Below, one piece after another: positions 16,107 through 25,447 of a stretch of 64,000 nt of DNA. A program made the position numbers and the translations under genes. Positions within the stretch are counted from its first letter, which is position 1, and each line of letters starts with the position of its first letter. Origin of the DNA: Streptomyces goshikiensis (GTDB lineage Bacteria > Actinomycetota > Actinomycetes > Streptomycetales > Streptomycetaceae); NCBI RefSeq assembly GCF_014650555.1, contig NZ_BMVE01000008.1, positions 62,001 through 126,000 of the forward strand. The letters are read 5' to 3'. Below the pieces are notes generated by a model, which searched no databases, was not told where the DNA came from, and was given only the letters and a program-made list of their open reading frames with translations.

Positions 16107-17378
16107 ATGGCGATGATGCGGCTCCGGCGGGAGGACCCGCGTGTCGTCGGCTCGTTCAGACTGCACCGCCGGCTCGGCGCCGGCGGGATGGGCGTGGTCT
16201 ACCTGGGCTCGGACCGGCGCGGCCAGCGCGTCGCCCTGAAGGTGATCCGGCCCGACCTGGCCGAGGACCAGGAGTTCCGCTCGCGGTTCGCGCGCGAGGT
16301 GTCCGCCGCCCGGCGGATCCGCGGCGGGTGCACCGCGCGCCTGGTGGCCGCCGACCTGGAGGCCGAGCGGCCCTGGTTCGCCACCCAGTACGTGCCCGGC
16401 CCGTCCCTGCACGACAAGGTCGCCGAGGAGGGCCCGCTGACGGCCGCGCAGATCGCCGCCGTCGGCGCCGCGCTCTCCGAGGGGCTGGTCGCCGTGCACG
16501 AGGCGGGGGTCGTGCACCGGGACCTCAAGCCCTCCAACATCCTGCTCTCCCCCAAGGGCCCCCGGATCATCGACTTCGGGATCGCCTGGGCCACCGGCGC
16601 GAGCACCCTCACCCACGTGGGCACCGCCGTCGGCTCCCCCGGGTTCCTCGCGCCCGAGCAGGTGCGCGGCGCCGCCGTCACCCCCGCCACGGACGTCTTC
16701 GCGCTCGGCGCCACCCTCGCGTACGCGGCGACCGCCGACTCGCCCTTCGGGCACGGCAGTTCCGAGGTCATGCTGTACCGCGTGGTGCACGAGGAGCCGC
16801 ACCTGGTCGGCGTCCCGGACGCGCTCGCGCCCCTCGTACGGGCCTGCCTGGCCAAGGATCCCGAGGAGCGGCCGACCACCCTCCAGCTGTCGATGCGGCT
16901 CAAGGAGATCGCGGCGCGCGAGGCGCACGGGGTGTCCGACGGGCGCCCGCCCGCGCAGCGGGCCCGCGCGGAGCGGCCGACGGGCCGGCTCGCCGAGCCG
17001 CCGTACGAGGAACAGCGCACCACGGAGCGCCGTACGGCCGGCACCCCCGCGCCCCGGCCGCAGGGCCAGGGGCACGGTCAGGGACAGAGGCAGGGACAGA
17101 GGCAGGAACAGGGGCAGGGCCACGGGTCGCACAGCGGACCGCACGCGCGGCCCTCGTCCTCGCGGCAGTCCTCCGCCCAGCACTCCGGCGCCGCCGGTGG
17201 CGGCCCGTCCTCCCGGCCGACCTCGGGACGTACCGGCGGCCGGCCCGGCCCCCGTACGACGGGCACGGGGCGGCGGCCCTCGCGGCCCGACCCGCGGCTG
17301 ATGCGGCAGCGGCTGATCGTGTTCATCGTGGTGACGCTGATCGTCGCCCTGGGGATCGCCGCCGCCCAGAAGCTGTGA
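16107..17378 (+). CDS. Serine/threonine protein kinase, membrane-anchored, no PASTA
   Basis: A 423-aa Hanks-type kinase. The N-terminal catalytic domain (about 15-275) has the glycine loop LGAGGMGVVY, K45 in VALKV, HRDLKPSN (D139, K141), DFG (D156) and APEQ in the activation segment. A Pro/Gln/Gly/Ser/Arg-rich disordered linker of about 120 residues follows (with GQGQ/RQGQRQEQ repeats), then one C-terminal membrane span (LIVFIVVTLIVALGIAAAQ). The protein stops three residues later, so there is no extracellular sensor domain. Start ATG 16107, with in-frame GTG 16101 possible. The signal it senses is unknown. Confidence 0.93.
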   Translation: MAMMRLRREDPRVVGSFRLHRRLGAGGMGVVYLGSDRRGQRVALKVIRPDLAEDQEFRSRFAREVSAARRIRGGCTARLVAADLEAERPWFATQYVPGPSLHDKVAEEGPLTAAQIAAVGAALSEGLVAVHEAGVVHRDLKPSNILLSPKGPRIIDFGIAWATGASTLTHVGTAVGSPGFLAPEQVRGAAVTPATDVFALGATLAYAATADSPFGHGSSEVMLYRVVHEEPHLVGVPDALAPLVRACLAKDPEERPTTLQLSMRLKEIAAREAHGVSDGRPPAQRARAERPTGRLAEPPYEEQRTTERRTAGTPAPRPQGQGHGQGQRQGQRQEQGQGHGSHSGPHARPSSSRQSSAQHSGAAGGGPSSRPTSGRTGGRPGPRTTGTGRRPSRPDPRLMRQRLIVFIVVTLIVALGIAAAQKL

Positions 17379-17383
17379 GAGGG

Positions 17384-17400
17384 GCGGGCCCGGGGCCCGC
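17384..17400. terminator. GC palindrome between convergent genes
   Basis: GCGGGCCC-G-GGGCCCGC fills the 28-base gap between the kinase stop and the methyltransferase stop and is a plausible shared terminator. Confidence 0.5.
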
Positions 17401-17406
17401 TCGCTC

Positions 17407-18219
17407 CTACGGGCGGCCGCTCGCCACCGCGTAGAAGGCGACGGCGGCGGCCGCACCCACGTTCAGCGAGTCCACCCCGTGCGCCATGGGGATCCGTACC
17501 CACTCGTCGGCGGCGACCAGCGCCTGCGTGGACAGCCCGTCGCCCTCCGCGCCCAGCATCAGCGCGACCCGCTCCAGGGTCTGCGGGGCGGCCTCGTCGA
17601 TGGGCGAGGCCTTCTGGTGCGGGGTGAGGGCGAGCAGCCTGAAGCCGGCCTCGCGGACCGAGTCCAGGCCCTTGGGCCAGGTCTCCAGGCGGGCGTACGG
17701 GACGGAGAAGACCGCGCCCATCGACACCTTCACCGAGCGGCGGTACAGCGGGTCCGCGCAGTCGGGCGACAGCAGCACCGCGTCCATGCCGAGGGCGGCG
17801 GCGCTGCGGAAGATGGCCCCGATGTTGGTGTGGTCGTTGACCGCTTCCATGATGGCCACGCGGCGGGTGGTGGCGAGCAGTTCCTCCGCCGTCGGCAGCG
17901 GCTTGCGCTGCATCGAGGCGAGGGCGCCGCGGTGCACGTGGTAGCCGGTGACGCGTTCGGCGAGGTCCGGGCTGACGGCGTAGACCGGAGCCGGGAGCTC
18001 GTCGATGACGTCACGCATGACGTCGACCCACTTGGCGGAGAGCAGCATCGAGCGCATCTCGTACCCGGCGTCCTTGGCCCGTCTGATGACCTTCTCGCCC
18101 TCGGCGATGAAAAGGCCTTCCGCGGGCTCGCGCCGGCGCCGGAGTTCGACGTCGGTCAGGCCCGTGTAGTCGCGCAGGCGCGGGTCGTCGGGGTCTTCGA
18201 TGGTGATGAGATCAGCCAC
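17407..18219 (-). CDS. SpoU/TrmH-family RNA 2'-O-methyltransferase
   Basis: A 270-aa SPOUT methyltransferase transferring methyl from SAM to a ribose 2'-OH of rRNA or tRNA. The N-terminal substrate-binding domain is about 1-115. The knotted SPOUT domain carries motif 1 NDHTNIGAIFRSA (catalytic N and R), motif 2 ALMLGAEGDGLS and motif 3 IPMAHGVDSLNVGAAAAVAF. The full set of motifs argues for an active enzyme. The exact target nucleotide cannot be told. A second SPOUT enzyme lies at 62867-63733. Confidence 0.92.
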   Translation of the reverse strand: MADLITIEDPDDPRLRDYTGLTDVELRRRREPAEGLFIAEGEKVIRRAKDAGYEMRSMLLSAKWVDVMRDVIDELPAPVYAVSPDLAERVTGYHVHRGALASMQRKPLPTAEELLATTRRVAIMEAVNDHTNIGAIFRSAAALGMDAVLLSPDCADPLYRRSVKVSMGAVFSVPYARLETWPKGLDSVREAGFRLLALTPHQKASPIDEAAPQTLERVALMLGAEGDGLSTQALVAADEWVRIPMAHGVDSLNVGAAAAVAFYAVASGRP

Positions 18220-18277
18220 AGGGTGATACTGCCTTGTCCTGGGTGCGGTGCCAACGGCCCTGGCGGGTGCTGGTGGT

Positions 18278-19486
18278 TCAGGCGTCCGGGGTCCCGACCC
18301 GGACGACCTCGCCGATGACGATGACGGCGGGCGGACGGACCTCCCGCGCGCGGACGGTCTCGCCGACCGTGGCGAGGGTGGCGTCCACGCGGCGCTGGGC
18401 GGCCGTGGTGCCCTCCTGGACGACCGCGACGGGGGTGTCGGCGGAGCGGCCGTGCCGGACCAGGGCCTCGGCGATCACGCCGATCTTGTCGACGCCCATC
18501 AGGATCACCAGGGTCCCGGTGAGCCGGGCGAGGGCGGCCCAGTCCACGAGCGAGCGCGGGTCGTCGGGGCCGACGTGCCCGCTGACGACGGTGAACTCGT
18601 GCGCCACGCCCCGGTGGGTGACCGGGATGCCGGCGGCGCCGGGGACGGAGATGGAGCTGGAGATGCCGGGCACGACGGTGCAGGCGATCCCGGCCTCGGC
18701 GAGGGCCTGGAGCTCCTCCATGCCGCGGCCGAAGACGTACGGGTCCCCGCCCTTGAGCCGGACCACGGCCTTGCCGGCCTTGGCGTGCTCGATCAGGGCG
18801 TTGTTGATGGCCTCCTGGGCCATGAACCGGCCGTACGGGATCTTCGCGGCGTCGATGACCTCGACGTGCGGCGGGAGCTCGTCGAGGAGGTCGCGGGGGC
18901 CGAGCCGGTCGGCGATGACGACGTCGGCCTCGGCGAGGAGACGGCGGCCGCGGACGGTGATCAGGTCCGGGTCGCCGGGACCGCCGCCGACGAGGGCGAC
19001 ACCGGGGGTGTGCGGGCGGGCGGCCGTGAGGGAGCCGTCGCGCAGCCCCTCCACGACGGCGTCGCGGACGGCGGCGGAACGACGCGGGTCGTTGCCGCTC
19101 AGCACGGCCACGGTGACGCCGTCGACGCGGCCGGTGGCCGGGGTCCAGGCGGTGGCGGCCTCGGCGTCGTCGGCGCGGACGCACCAGACGCGGCGGCGCT
19201 CGGCCTCGGCGGAGACGGCGTCGTTGGACGCGCGGTCCCGGGTGGCGATCAGCGCGTACCAGGCGCCGTCCAGGTCCCCGTCCTGGTAGCGGCGGCGTTC
19301 CCAGCGGATCTCGCCGGTCTCGGCCATGACGTCCACGGAGGGGGTGGCGGAGGGGGAGATCAGCAGCACGTCGGCGCCGGCCGCGACGAGCGCGGGCAGC
19401 CGACGCTGGGCGACCTGGCCGCCGCCGATGACGACGACGCGGCGGCCGGCCAGACGGAGTCCTACGGGGTATGCCGGGTGTGCCAT
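18278..19486 (-). CDS. cobA: Uroporphyrinogen-III C-methyltransferase (CysG-like, siroheme/B12)
   Basis: 402 aa with two modules. Residues 1-150 form an NAD-binding precorrin-2 dehydrogenase-like domain with VVVIGGGQVAQRRLPALVAAG. Residues about 165-402 form the SUMT methylase with VALVGGGPGDPDLITVRG and RLKGGDPYVFGRG. It makes precorrin-2, and probably sirohydrochlorin, from uroporphyrinogen III, the branch to siroheme and cobalamin. The ferrochelatase/dehydrogenase activity of module 1 is inferred from CysG. ATG 19486 with AGGAG ten bases upstream. Its neighbours cobT and cobL on the same strand support a corrinoid role. Confidence 0.9.
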   Translation of the reverse strand: MAHPAYPVGLRLAGRRVVVIGGGQVAQRRLPALVAAGADVLLISPSATPSVDVMAETGEIRWERRRYQDGDLDGAWYALIATRDRASNDAVSAEAERRRVWCVRADDAEAATAWTPATGRVDGVTVAVLSGNDPRRSAAVRDAVVEGLRDGSLTAARPHTPGVALVGGGPGDPDLITVRGRRLLAEADVVIADRLGPRDLLDELPPHVEVIDAAKIPYGRFMAQEAINNALIEHAKAGKAVVRLKGGDPYVFGRGMEELQALAEAGIACTVVPGISSSISVPGAAGIPVTHRGVAHEFTVVSGHVGPDDPRSLVDWAALARLTGTLVILMGVDKIGVIAEALVRHGRSADTPVAVVQEGTTAAQRRVDATLATVGETVRAREVRPPAVIVIGEVVRVGTPDA

Positions 19487-19707
19487 GGCGGTTGCGGCTC
19501 CTGATGCGGCGGTGATCTGCTGGGCCGCTGCTGCGCTGGAGCGGCTTGTCGGGTGTGACGTGCGGTTTCGCCCGTCCGGGTCCACGATACGACCCCCACC
19601 CCCGGCCCCACCCCGGCCCCCCGCCCGGCCACGGCGCGGCGGGCACGTCCAGCCGCGCCGGCGTGTGGGGCGCGGGTCCGGGGCGGAGCCCCGGGGGCCT
19701 TGAGGTG

Positions 19708-19740
19708 CGCCGCCCCGCCCCGGTAGGGGCGAGGGCGGCG
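19708..19740 (-). terminator. GC-rich hairpin after cobT
   Basis: CGCCGCCCCGCCCC pairs with GGGGCGAGGGCGGCG around GGTA, with one bulged A, starting 22 bases past the cobT stop on the minus strand. Probably terminates cobT before cobA. Confidence 0.6.
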
Positions 19741-19761
19741 AACGCGGGACGTGGCGCGGGG

Positions 19762-22700
19762 CTACTTCTCCGTGACGCCGGCGGAGTCGAAGGTGGCCAC
19801 CTCGTGCATCGCGCGGGCCGCGCTCTGCACCAGCGGAAGGGCCAGGAGCGCCCCCGTGCCCTCGCCGAGGCGGAGGTCGAGGTCGACCAGCGGGCGCAGG
19901 CCGAGCTTGTTCAGCGCGGCGACGTGCCCCGGCTCCGCGCTGCGGTGACCGGCGATGCAGGCCGACAGCGACTCCGGAGCGATGGCGCGAGCCACGAGGG
20001 CGGCCGCGCCGGCGCTCACGCCGTCCAGGATGACCGGCGTACGGAGCGACGCTCCGCCCAGCAGGAGGCCGACGATCGCCGCGTGCTCCAGACCGCCGAT
20101 GGCCGCGAGGACGCCGATCGGGTCCGCCGGGTCGGGCTGGTGCAGCTCCAGGGCCCGGCGGACGACCTCGACCTTGCGGGCGTGCGTCTCGTCGTTGATG
20201 CCCGTACCGCGCCCGGTGACCTCCGCCGGGTCGACGCCCGTGAAGACCGCGATCAGGGCCGCCGACACCGTGGTGTTCGCGATGCCCATCTCACCCGTGA
20301 GCAGCGCCTTGTTGCCGGCCGCCACCAGGTCGCGGGCCGTCTCGATGCCCACCTCGATCGCCGCGACGGCTTCCTCGCGGGTCATCGCGGCGCCGACGGA
20401 CAGGTCGGCCGTGCCCGGACGGACCTTGCGCGGGAGCAGCCCCGGCGTGGCCGGGAGGTCCCCGGCGACGCCGACGTCGATCACGCAGACCTCCGCGCCG
20501 ACCTGGTTGGCGAACGCGTTGCAGACCGCACCGCCGCCCAGGAAGTTGGCCACCATCTGCGTGGTGACCTCCTGGGGCCAGGGCGTGACCCCCTGCGCGT
20601 GCACCCCGTGGTCACCCGCGAAGATCGCGACCGCGGCGGGCTCCGGGATCGGCGGCGGACAGACCCGCGACAGACCGCTGAGCTGCGCCGAGATGATTTC
20701 GAGCATGCCGAGCGCACCGGCGGGCTTGGTCATGCGCTTCTGGCGCTCCCAGGCCTCGCCCAGCGCCTTCGCGTCGAGGGGGCGGATGCTGGCGACCGTC
20801 TCGGAGAGCAGGTCGTGCGGCTCCTCGCCGGGCAGCGCGCGGCGGCCGTAGGTCTCCTCGTGGACGACCCAGGACAGCGGGCGGCGCTTGGACCAGCCGG
20901 CCTGCGCGAGCTCGGGCTCCTCCGGGAACTCGTCGACGTAGCCGACGCACAGGTACGCGACGACCTCCAGGTGCTCCGGCAGGCCGAGTTCGCGGACCAT
21001 CTCGCGCTCGTCGAAGAAGCTGACCCAGCCGACGCCGAGGCCTTCGGCGCGGGCGGCGAGCCACAGGTTCTCGACGGCGAGGGCCGAGGAGTACGGGGCC
21101 ATCTGCGGCTGGGTGTGCCGGCCCAGGGTGTGGCGGCCGCCGCGGGTCGGGTCGGCGGTGACGACGATGTTCACCGGGGTGTCGAGGATGGCCTCGATCT
21201 TGAGTTCCTTGAACTGCTTCGCCCGGCCCTTGGGTAGCGACTTGGCGTAGGCCTCGCGCTGGCGCTGGGCGAGCTCGTGCATCGTCCGGCGGGTCTCGGC
21301 CGAGCGGATGACGACGAAGTCCCAGGGCTGGGAGTGGCCCACGCTGGGGGCGGTGTGGGCCGCCTCCAGGACGCGGAGCAGCACCTCGTGCGGGATCGGG
21401 TCGGTGCGGAAGCCCTTGCGGATGTCGCGGCGCTCGCGCATGACGCGCAGGACGGCCTCGCGCTCGGCGTCGGCGTACGCGGGGGCCGGCTCGCCGGCGG
21501 AAGGCTCGACGGGCTGAACGGGCTGGGGGGCCTGGACGGGTTCGGCCTCGGGGGCGGTCTCCGGCTCCGGCTCCACGGAGGCGGCGGCCTCGGGCTCGGC
21601 CACGGGCTCGGCCGCGACCGGCTCCGCGACGGCGTCGCCGACCGGTTCGGGCTCGGCCTCGGGCTCCACGACCGCGGCAGCCGCGGCGGGCTCCGCCGCC
21701 GGAACCGTTTCCGCGGCCGGCTGCTCGGCCTCGGGCTCCGGCTCGGGTACGACGGTCACGGCCACCGGCTCCGGGACGACCTCGGCGGGGGCCTCGGCGG
21801 CGGCCTCGGCGACCGGCTCCGGCTCGGGCTCCGGGGCCGGGGCCACGGGCTCGGCGACCGGTACGACGGCCTCGGGAGCGGCCTCGACGACCGGCTCGGG
21901 CTGCGGGACCACCGGCTCGACCGGCTCCGCCGGCTCGGGCGCGGGCTCCGCGGCCGCGACCGGCTCCGGAACGGCGACGGCGACGGCGACCGGGGCCTCG
22001 GCCACGGCCGGAACCTCCGCCGGCTCCGCGATGACCTCGGGCTCGGGCTCGGGTGCGGGTGCGGGCGCCACCTCGGCCACGGGCTCCGGCTGAGGCTCCG
22101 GCTCGGGCGCGGCGGCGGGGGCCGCCTCGGCGACCGGCTGCTCGGCGACCGGCTGCTCGGCGGCCGGCTGCTCGGGCTGCGCCGCCCACGGCGCGCCGGC
22201 CTGCGGCGGGATCTCGCTCAGCTGCGGCGCGGCCGGGGCCGGCTCGGCGACGGCCTCCGCGCGCGGGACGTCCAGGTACTCGGGGCCGGTGGTCGGCGGC
22301 CCGGCGTGGCGCACCGGAACCTGCGCCGCCGCGGCGGCGGCCGCCATCGGCTGGGCGGCCGGACCCCGGTCCGCGAGGGACCGTACGAGCCCGCCGGCCT
22401 CCGGCACGGGCGGGCCCATGTGCAGGGGGCGGCGCGGCTGGGCCACCGGAGCCGCGGGCGCCACCGGGGCGGCGGGCGGCGGGACCACCAGGCCGCCGAG
22501 GTCGAGCGCGCCGGAGTCCCGGCCGCCCGCCTCGTGGGCGCCGGTGCTGTACGCGGACTCGGTGAAGGCGGGCTCGGGGAACGAGGGCGCGGGGTAGCCC
22601 GCGGGCGCCTCGGGGAAGGACTGATCGGCGGAGCCGGGGTGCTGGGCGTAGGCCGCGGGCGCCTCGGGGTACTCGGTGTAGACGGGCTCCACGGGGAAGT

Positions 22701-22977
22701 CCGGCACCGGCGGGACCGGCTGCGGGTCGCTCCAGGCGCCCTGTCCGCTCGGCATCAGCAGCAGTTCCTCGTCCTCGGCCTCGGCGGGGAGGTCCATGAG
22801 GTCCTGGAAGGCGTAGCCCGCGGGAGCCGAGGGAGCGGGAACGGACGCGGCAGCGGGGGTCGCCGACGGGTGCGGAGCCGGTGCGTGGGCCTGGACCGGA
22901 GCGGGGATGCCCTGCTGATCCACCATGCCCGCGTTGTCCGGGAGCCCCTCGCCCGGGACCTGGCCGGTGTCAGTCAT
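19762..22977 (-). CDS. cobT: BluB-CobT fusion with ~500-aa Pro/Ala/Glu-rich N terminus
   Basis: 1071 aa in three parts. Residues 1 to about 500 are low complexity: Pro/Ala-rich, then many PEP/EPEPE/AEPVAE repeats, strongly acidic. About 505-720 is a nitroreductase-fold BluB domain (ERRDIRKGFRTDPIPHEVLL, APSVGHSQPWDFVV, GLGVGWVSFF), which makes 5,6-dimethylbenzimidazole from FMNH2. About 725-1071 is CobT, which joins that base to nicotinate mononucleotide (AIFAGDHGVHAQGVTPWP, GEMGIANTT, DGVSAGAAAL), with the catalytic glutamate E1039 in RLGEGTGALL. Synthesis and use of the lower ligand are thus in one chain. ATG 22977 with GAGGGG upstream. Separate enzymes are the norm in most bacteria. Confidence 0.93.
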   Translation of the reverse strand: MTDTGQVPGEGLPDNAGMVDQQGIPAPVQAHAPAPHPSATPAAASVPAPSAPAGYAFQDLMDLPAEAEDEELLLMPSGQGAWSDPQPVPPVPDFPVEPVYTEYPEAPAAYAQHPGSADQSFPEAPAGYPAPSFPEPAFTESAYSTGAHEAGGRDSGALDLGGLVVPPPAAPVAPAAPVAQPRRPLHMGPPVPEAGGLVRSLADRGPAAQPMAAAAAAAQVPVRHAGPPTTGPEYLDVPRAEAVAEPAPAAPQLSEIPPQAGAPWAAQPEQPAAEQPVAEQPVAEAAPAAAPEPEPQPEPVAEVAPAPAPEPEPEVIAEPAEVPAVAEAPVAVAVAVPEPVAAAEPAPEPAEPVEPVVPQPEPVVEAAPEAVVPVAEPVAPAPEPEPEPVAEAAAEAPAEVVPEPVAVTVVPEPEPEAEQPAAETVPAAEPAAAAAVVEPEAEPEPVGDAVAEPVAAEPVAEPEAAASVEPEPETAPEAEPVQAPQPVQPVEPSAGEPAPAYADAEREAVLRVMRERRDIRKGFRTDPIPHEVLLRVLEAAHTAPSVGHSQPWDFVVIRSAETRRTMHELAQRQREAYAKSLPKGRAKQFKELKIEAILDTPVNIVVTADPTRGGRHTLGRHTQPQMAPYSSALAVENLWLAARAEGLGVGWVSFFDEREMVRELGLPEHLEVVAYLCVGYVDEFPEEPELAQAGWSKRRPLSWVVHEETYGRRALPGEEPHDLLSETVASIRPLDAKALGEAWERQKRMTKPAGALGMLEIISAQLSGLSRVCPPPIPEPAAVAIFAGDHGVHAQGVTPWPQEVTTQMVANFLGGGAVCNAFANQVGAEVCVIDVGVAGDLPATPGLLPRKVRPGTADLSVGAAMTREEAVAAIEVGIETARDLVAAGNKALLTGEMGIANTTVSAALIAVFTGVDPAEVTGRGTGINDETHARKVEVVRRALELHQPDPADPIGVLAAIGGLEHAAIVGLLLGGASLRTPVILDGVSAGAAALVARAIAPESLSACIAGHRSAEPGHVAALNKLGLRPLVDLDLRLGEGTGALLALPLVQSAARAMHEVATFDSAGVTEK

Positions 22978-23246
22978 GCGTACCCCTCGCCCATCGGTGT
23001 TGCCTCTTCGATCGCCCGGCGCCCACGTGACCAACGAGCGGGGATGCCGCGCGACGCGAACGCCTCACGCACGCCCGCACGACAACCAGTAAGCATTGTC
23101 GCGCTCGTCAGCCGCAATGGCGGCCATTACCGGGGCGGTCCGCTGTGGACTGCGCCACGTCGCGCACCCGCGTACCGCCTCCGTTGCCGTCGTGCCCGGA
23201 CGTCCAGGGCAGTACGACGATCGGCCAGCCTACCCCGGCCCTCGCG
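22978..23246. other. 269-base region upstream of cobT
   Basis: No gene seen. I looked for a cobalamin riboswitch (B12 box and its helices) on the minus strand and did not find one. The only notable element is the inverted repeat AATGGC-G-GCCATT at 23115-23127, a possible repressor site. Confidence 0.4.
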
Positions 23247-24470
23247 CTAGCGGTTCACGGGGCGTTCGGCGGACAGCAGGAACACGACGGAACGGTCCTG
23301 TTCGGCCCAGGTGCGGGGGTCGAGGCCCACGGACTGGAGGAACGCGCACTCGACGGCGTACCCGTGGGCGGCCAGTACACGGCCGATGGCTTCCGCTTCG
23401 GCGCGTGACAGGGCGTGGCTGACGATCCGTTCGGGGCGGCGTTCGGCGACGGCCTCGACGACCTCGGCCCCGCCGCCGCCGACGCGGACGACGTCCGGTT
23501 CGGGGAGGTTCTCCAGGACGTGCGGCGCGCGTCCGGTGACGACCTGGACCTGTACGCCGCGCTCGCGGGCGGCGGCGCTCACGAGGTCGCAGGCCTGCGG
23601 GTCGGCGTCGACGGCGATGACGGCGGCGCCGAGCGCGGCGGCGTCCACGGCGAGGGCGCCGCGGCCGGCTCCGATGTCCCAGACGAGGTCGCCGGTGCGC
23701 GGGCCGAGGCGGGCGAGTTGGGCGGCGCGCAGCGGGGCGGACTCCCCCTCCCCGGTGGCGTCGGCGTGCGGGCGGGCCCAGCCGCGCGGGCCGCTCTGGC
23801 CGGGGGTCTGGCCGAGCAGCCAGGCGGGCTCGGCGGTGGCGCCGCCGGCGGTGGTCTGGGCGGCTGCGCCGCCGCCGATGACGATGACGACGTTGGGGTC
23901 GCGCCAGGTGTGGTCGGCGGCCTTGTCGGAGGTGAGGACGCTGACCTGTTCGTTGGCGGTGCCGAGTTCCTCGCAGATCACGAAGGTGCGGTGGACCCCG
24001 TCGAGCAGCAGGGCGAGTTCGGCGGGGCCGGCGCCGGGCGAGGTGAGTACGGCGACCTTGCCGTGGGCGCGGATGACGTTGACGGCGCGGCGCAGGGTGC
24101 GGGGGTGGGCGACGACGACCTGGGCGTCGTCCCAGGGCATTCCGGCGCGGGCGAAGGCGGCGGCGACGGAGGAGACGGCGGGGACGACCTCGACTTCGAG
24201 GCCGTGCTCCGGGGCGCGCAGGATGCGGACGACGCCGAAGAAGCCGGGGTCGCCGTCGGCGAGGACGACGGCGGTGCCGCGGTGGCCTGCGATGCGGCGG
24301 GCGGCGAGGCCCACGCTGCCGAGGCGGATGCGTTCGGCGGTGGGCGGGACTTCGGGCAGTGCGAGGTGGTGCGCGGCGCCGGCCACCAGCGTGGCGGCGG
24401 AGAGCGCGGACCGGGCGGCCGAGGTCAGGGGGGAGCCGTCCCAGCCGATCACCGTGACCCGGTCGGCCAT
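23247..24470 (-). CDS. cobL: Precorrin-6Y C5,15-methyltransferase (CbiE-CbiT fusion)
   Basis: 407 aa. The N-terminal half (1 to about 205) is a CbiE tetrapyrrole methylase (VTVIGWDGSPL, LADGDPGFFGVVRIL, ICEELGTANEQV). The C-terminal half (about 240-407) is the CbiT class I methyltransferase/decarboxylase with the SAM loop VWDIGAGRGALAVDAA and VDADPQACDLV. It methylates C5 and C15 and decarboxylates the ring-C acetate during cobalamin synthesis. The two are fused as in aerobic-pathway CobL. ATG at 24470. It sits 269 bases from cobT on the same strand. Confidence 0.93.
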   Translation of the reverse strand: MADRVTVIGWDGSPLTSAARSALSAATLVAGAAHHLALPEVPPTAERIRLGSVGLAARRIAGHRGTAVVLADGDPGFFGVVRILRAPEHGLEVEVVPAVSSVAAAFARAGMPWDDAQVVVAHPRTLRRAVNVIRAHGKVAVLTSPGAGPAELALLLDGVHRTFVICEELGTANEQVSVLTSDKAADHTWRDPNVVIVIGGGAAAQTTAGGATAEPAWLLGQTPGQSGPRGWARPHADATGEGESAPLRAAQLARLGPRTGDLVWDIGAGRGALAVDAAALGAAVIAVDADPQACDLVSAAARERGVQVQVVTGRAPHVLENLPEPDVVRVGGGGAEVVEAVAERRPERIVSHALSRAEAEAIGRVLAAHGYAVECAFLQSVGLDPRTWAEQDRSVVFLLSAERPVNR

Positions 24471-24559
24471 CGTCGTCAGTCTCCAGAGGTGGGGGCAGCA
24501 CGGATGTGGGGGCAGGCGCGGAGGGTGCGGGTTTACGGTGAGACTACCTGGTCATCGGG

Positions 24560-25255
24560 TCAGTGCCAGTCCGTCGAGACGGCGTACCCGTGCGCGTCGG
24601 CCCGGCGGCCGAAGCCGTATCCGTCGTAGCCGTCGGAGAAGCTGCCGGAGGAGCCGTCCGAGAATTCGTCGGTGTCTTCGAGGTCCTCGGGGACCAGGCT
24701 CCAGACGATGAGGTCGGTCCGGGTGTCGCTCCAGGAGCCGTCGGGGGTCTGGGTGCGCACTATCCACGCGTTGCGCAGGACGCCCTCGCTGATGCAGCCG
24801 ATCTTCTGGGCCACTTGCTGGGAGGCGGTGTTGTCGGCGGCGGTGCGCAGTTCCAGGCGTTCGAAGCGCTGGGCGCGGAAGAGCCACTGGGCGACGGCGA
24901 GTACGGATTCGCTGGCGTAGCCCTCGCCGCGGGCCCAGGGGGCGGTGACGTAGCCGACCTCGGTGACGCGGGTGTGCCAGTTGGTGTTCTGGAGGTGGAC
25001 GATGCCGACGAGGCGCTGGGTGAGGAACTCGGTGACGGCGAAGGCGATGCCGCGGCCCTCGCCGCGTTCGGCGTGGGAGTCGCGGGTGGCCCAGGCGTGG
25101 GCGTCGGCGCGGGTGTAGGGGTGCGGGCAGGAGGTCCAGGCGGTGACCTGCTCGTCGTTCATCATCTCGGCGAGCGCGGTGACGTCGTCTTCCTCGAAGG
25201 GGCGCAGCACCAGCCGGTCCGTGCTGATGGTGACGTCCGGGAAGGTGGTTGTCAT
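24560..25255 (-). CDS. RimJ/RimL-type GNAT acetyltransferase
   Basis: A 231-aa GNAT of the RimJ/RimL family (TDRLVLRPFEEDDVTALAEM at the N terminus, GYVTAPWARGEGYASESVLA as acetyl-CoA loop, RTAADNTASQQVAQKIG near the end). The last 50 residues are a lineage tail rich in Ser/Gly/Tyr/Asp (DGSSGSFSDGYDGYGFG), probably disordered. The start at ATG 25255 is chosen for GGAG six bases upstream over the ATG at 25267. Possible substrates are N-terminal amino groups of proteins or antibiotics. Confidence 0.87.
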   Translation of the reverse strand: MTTTFPDVTISTDRLVLRPFEEDDVTALAEMMNDEQVTAWTSCPHPYTRADAHAWATRDSHAERGEGRGIAFAVTEFLTQRLVGIVHLQNTNWHTRVTEVGYVTAPWARGEGYASESVLAVAQWLFRAQRFERLELRTAADNTASQQVAQKIGCISEGVLRNAWIVRTQTPDGSWSDTRTDLIVWSLVPEDLEDTDEFSDGSSGSFSDGYDGYGFGRRADAHGYAVSTDWH

Positions 25256-25412
25256 GCGCAGCTCCATGCCTGAGACCGTGGTGCGACCGTGTTGCGATGC
25301 GACCGCGGTGCGGGACCGTTCGTGCGGGACCGTTCGTGCGGGTCGTAAACCACAGCATGCAGCATCGGCCGCGGGATGTGCATGGGCGGGGTTGTCCGGC
25401 GGCGGGCACGGC

Positions 25413-25447
25413 TCGGCCCCGCCCGCCACGAGGGCGTGCGGGGCCGA
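25413..25447 (-). terminator. Terminator of the metNIQ operon
   Basis: TCGGCCCCGC (25413-25422) pairs with GCGGGGCCGA (25438-25447), with an inner CGCC/GGCG stem. It lies 84 bases beyond the metQ stop on the minus strand. Confidence 0.7.

Noticed and set aside
22978..23246. Cobalamin riboswitch upstream of cobT or cobA
   Set aside because: No B12 box or supporting helices could be found on the minus strand; a covariance-model scan would settle it.
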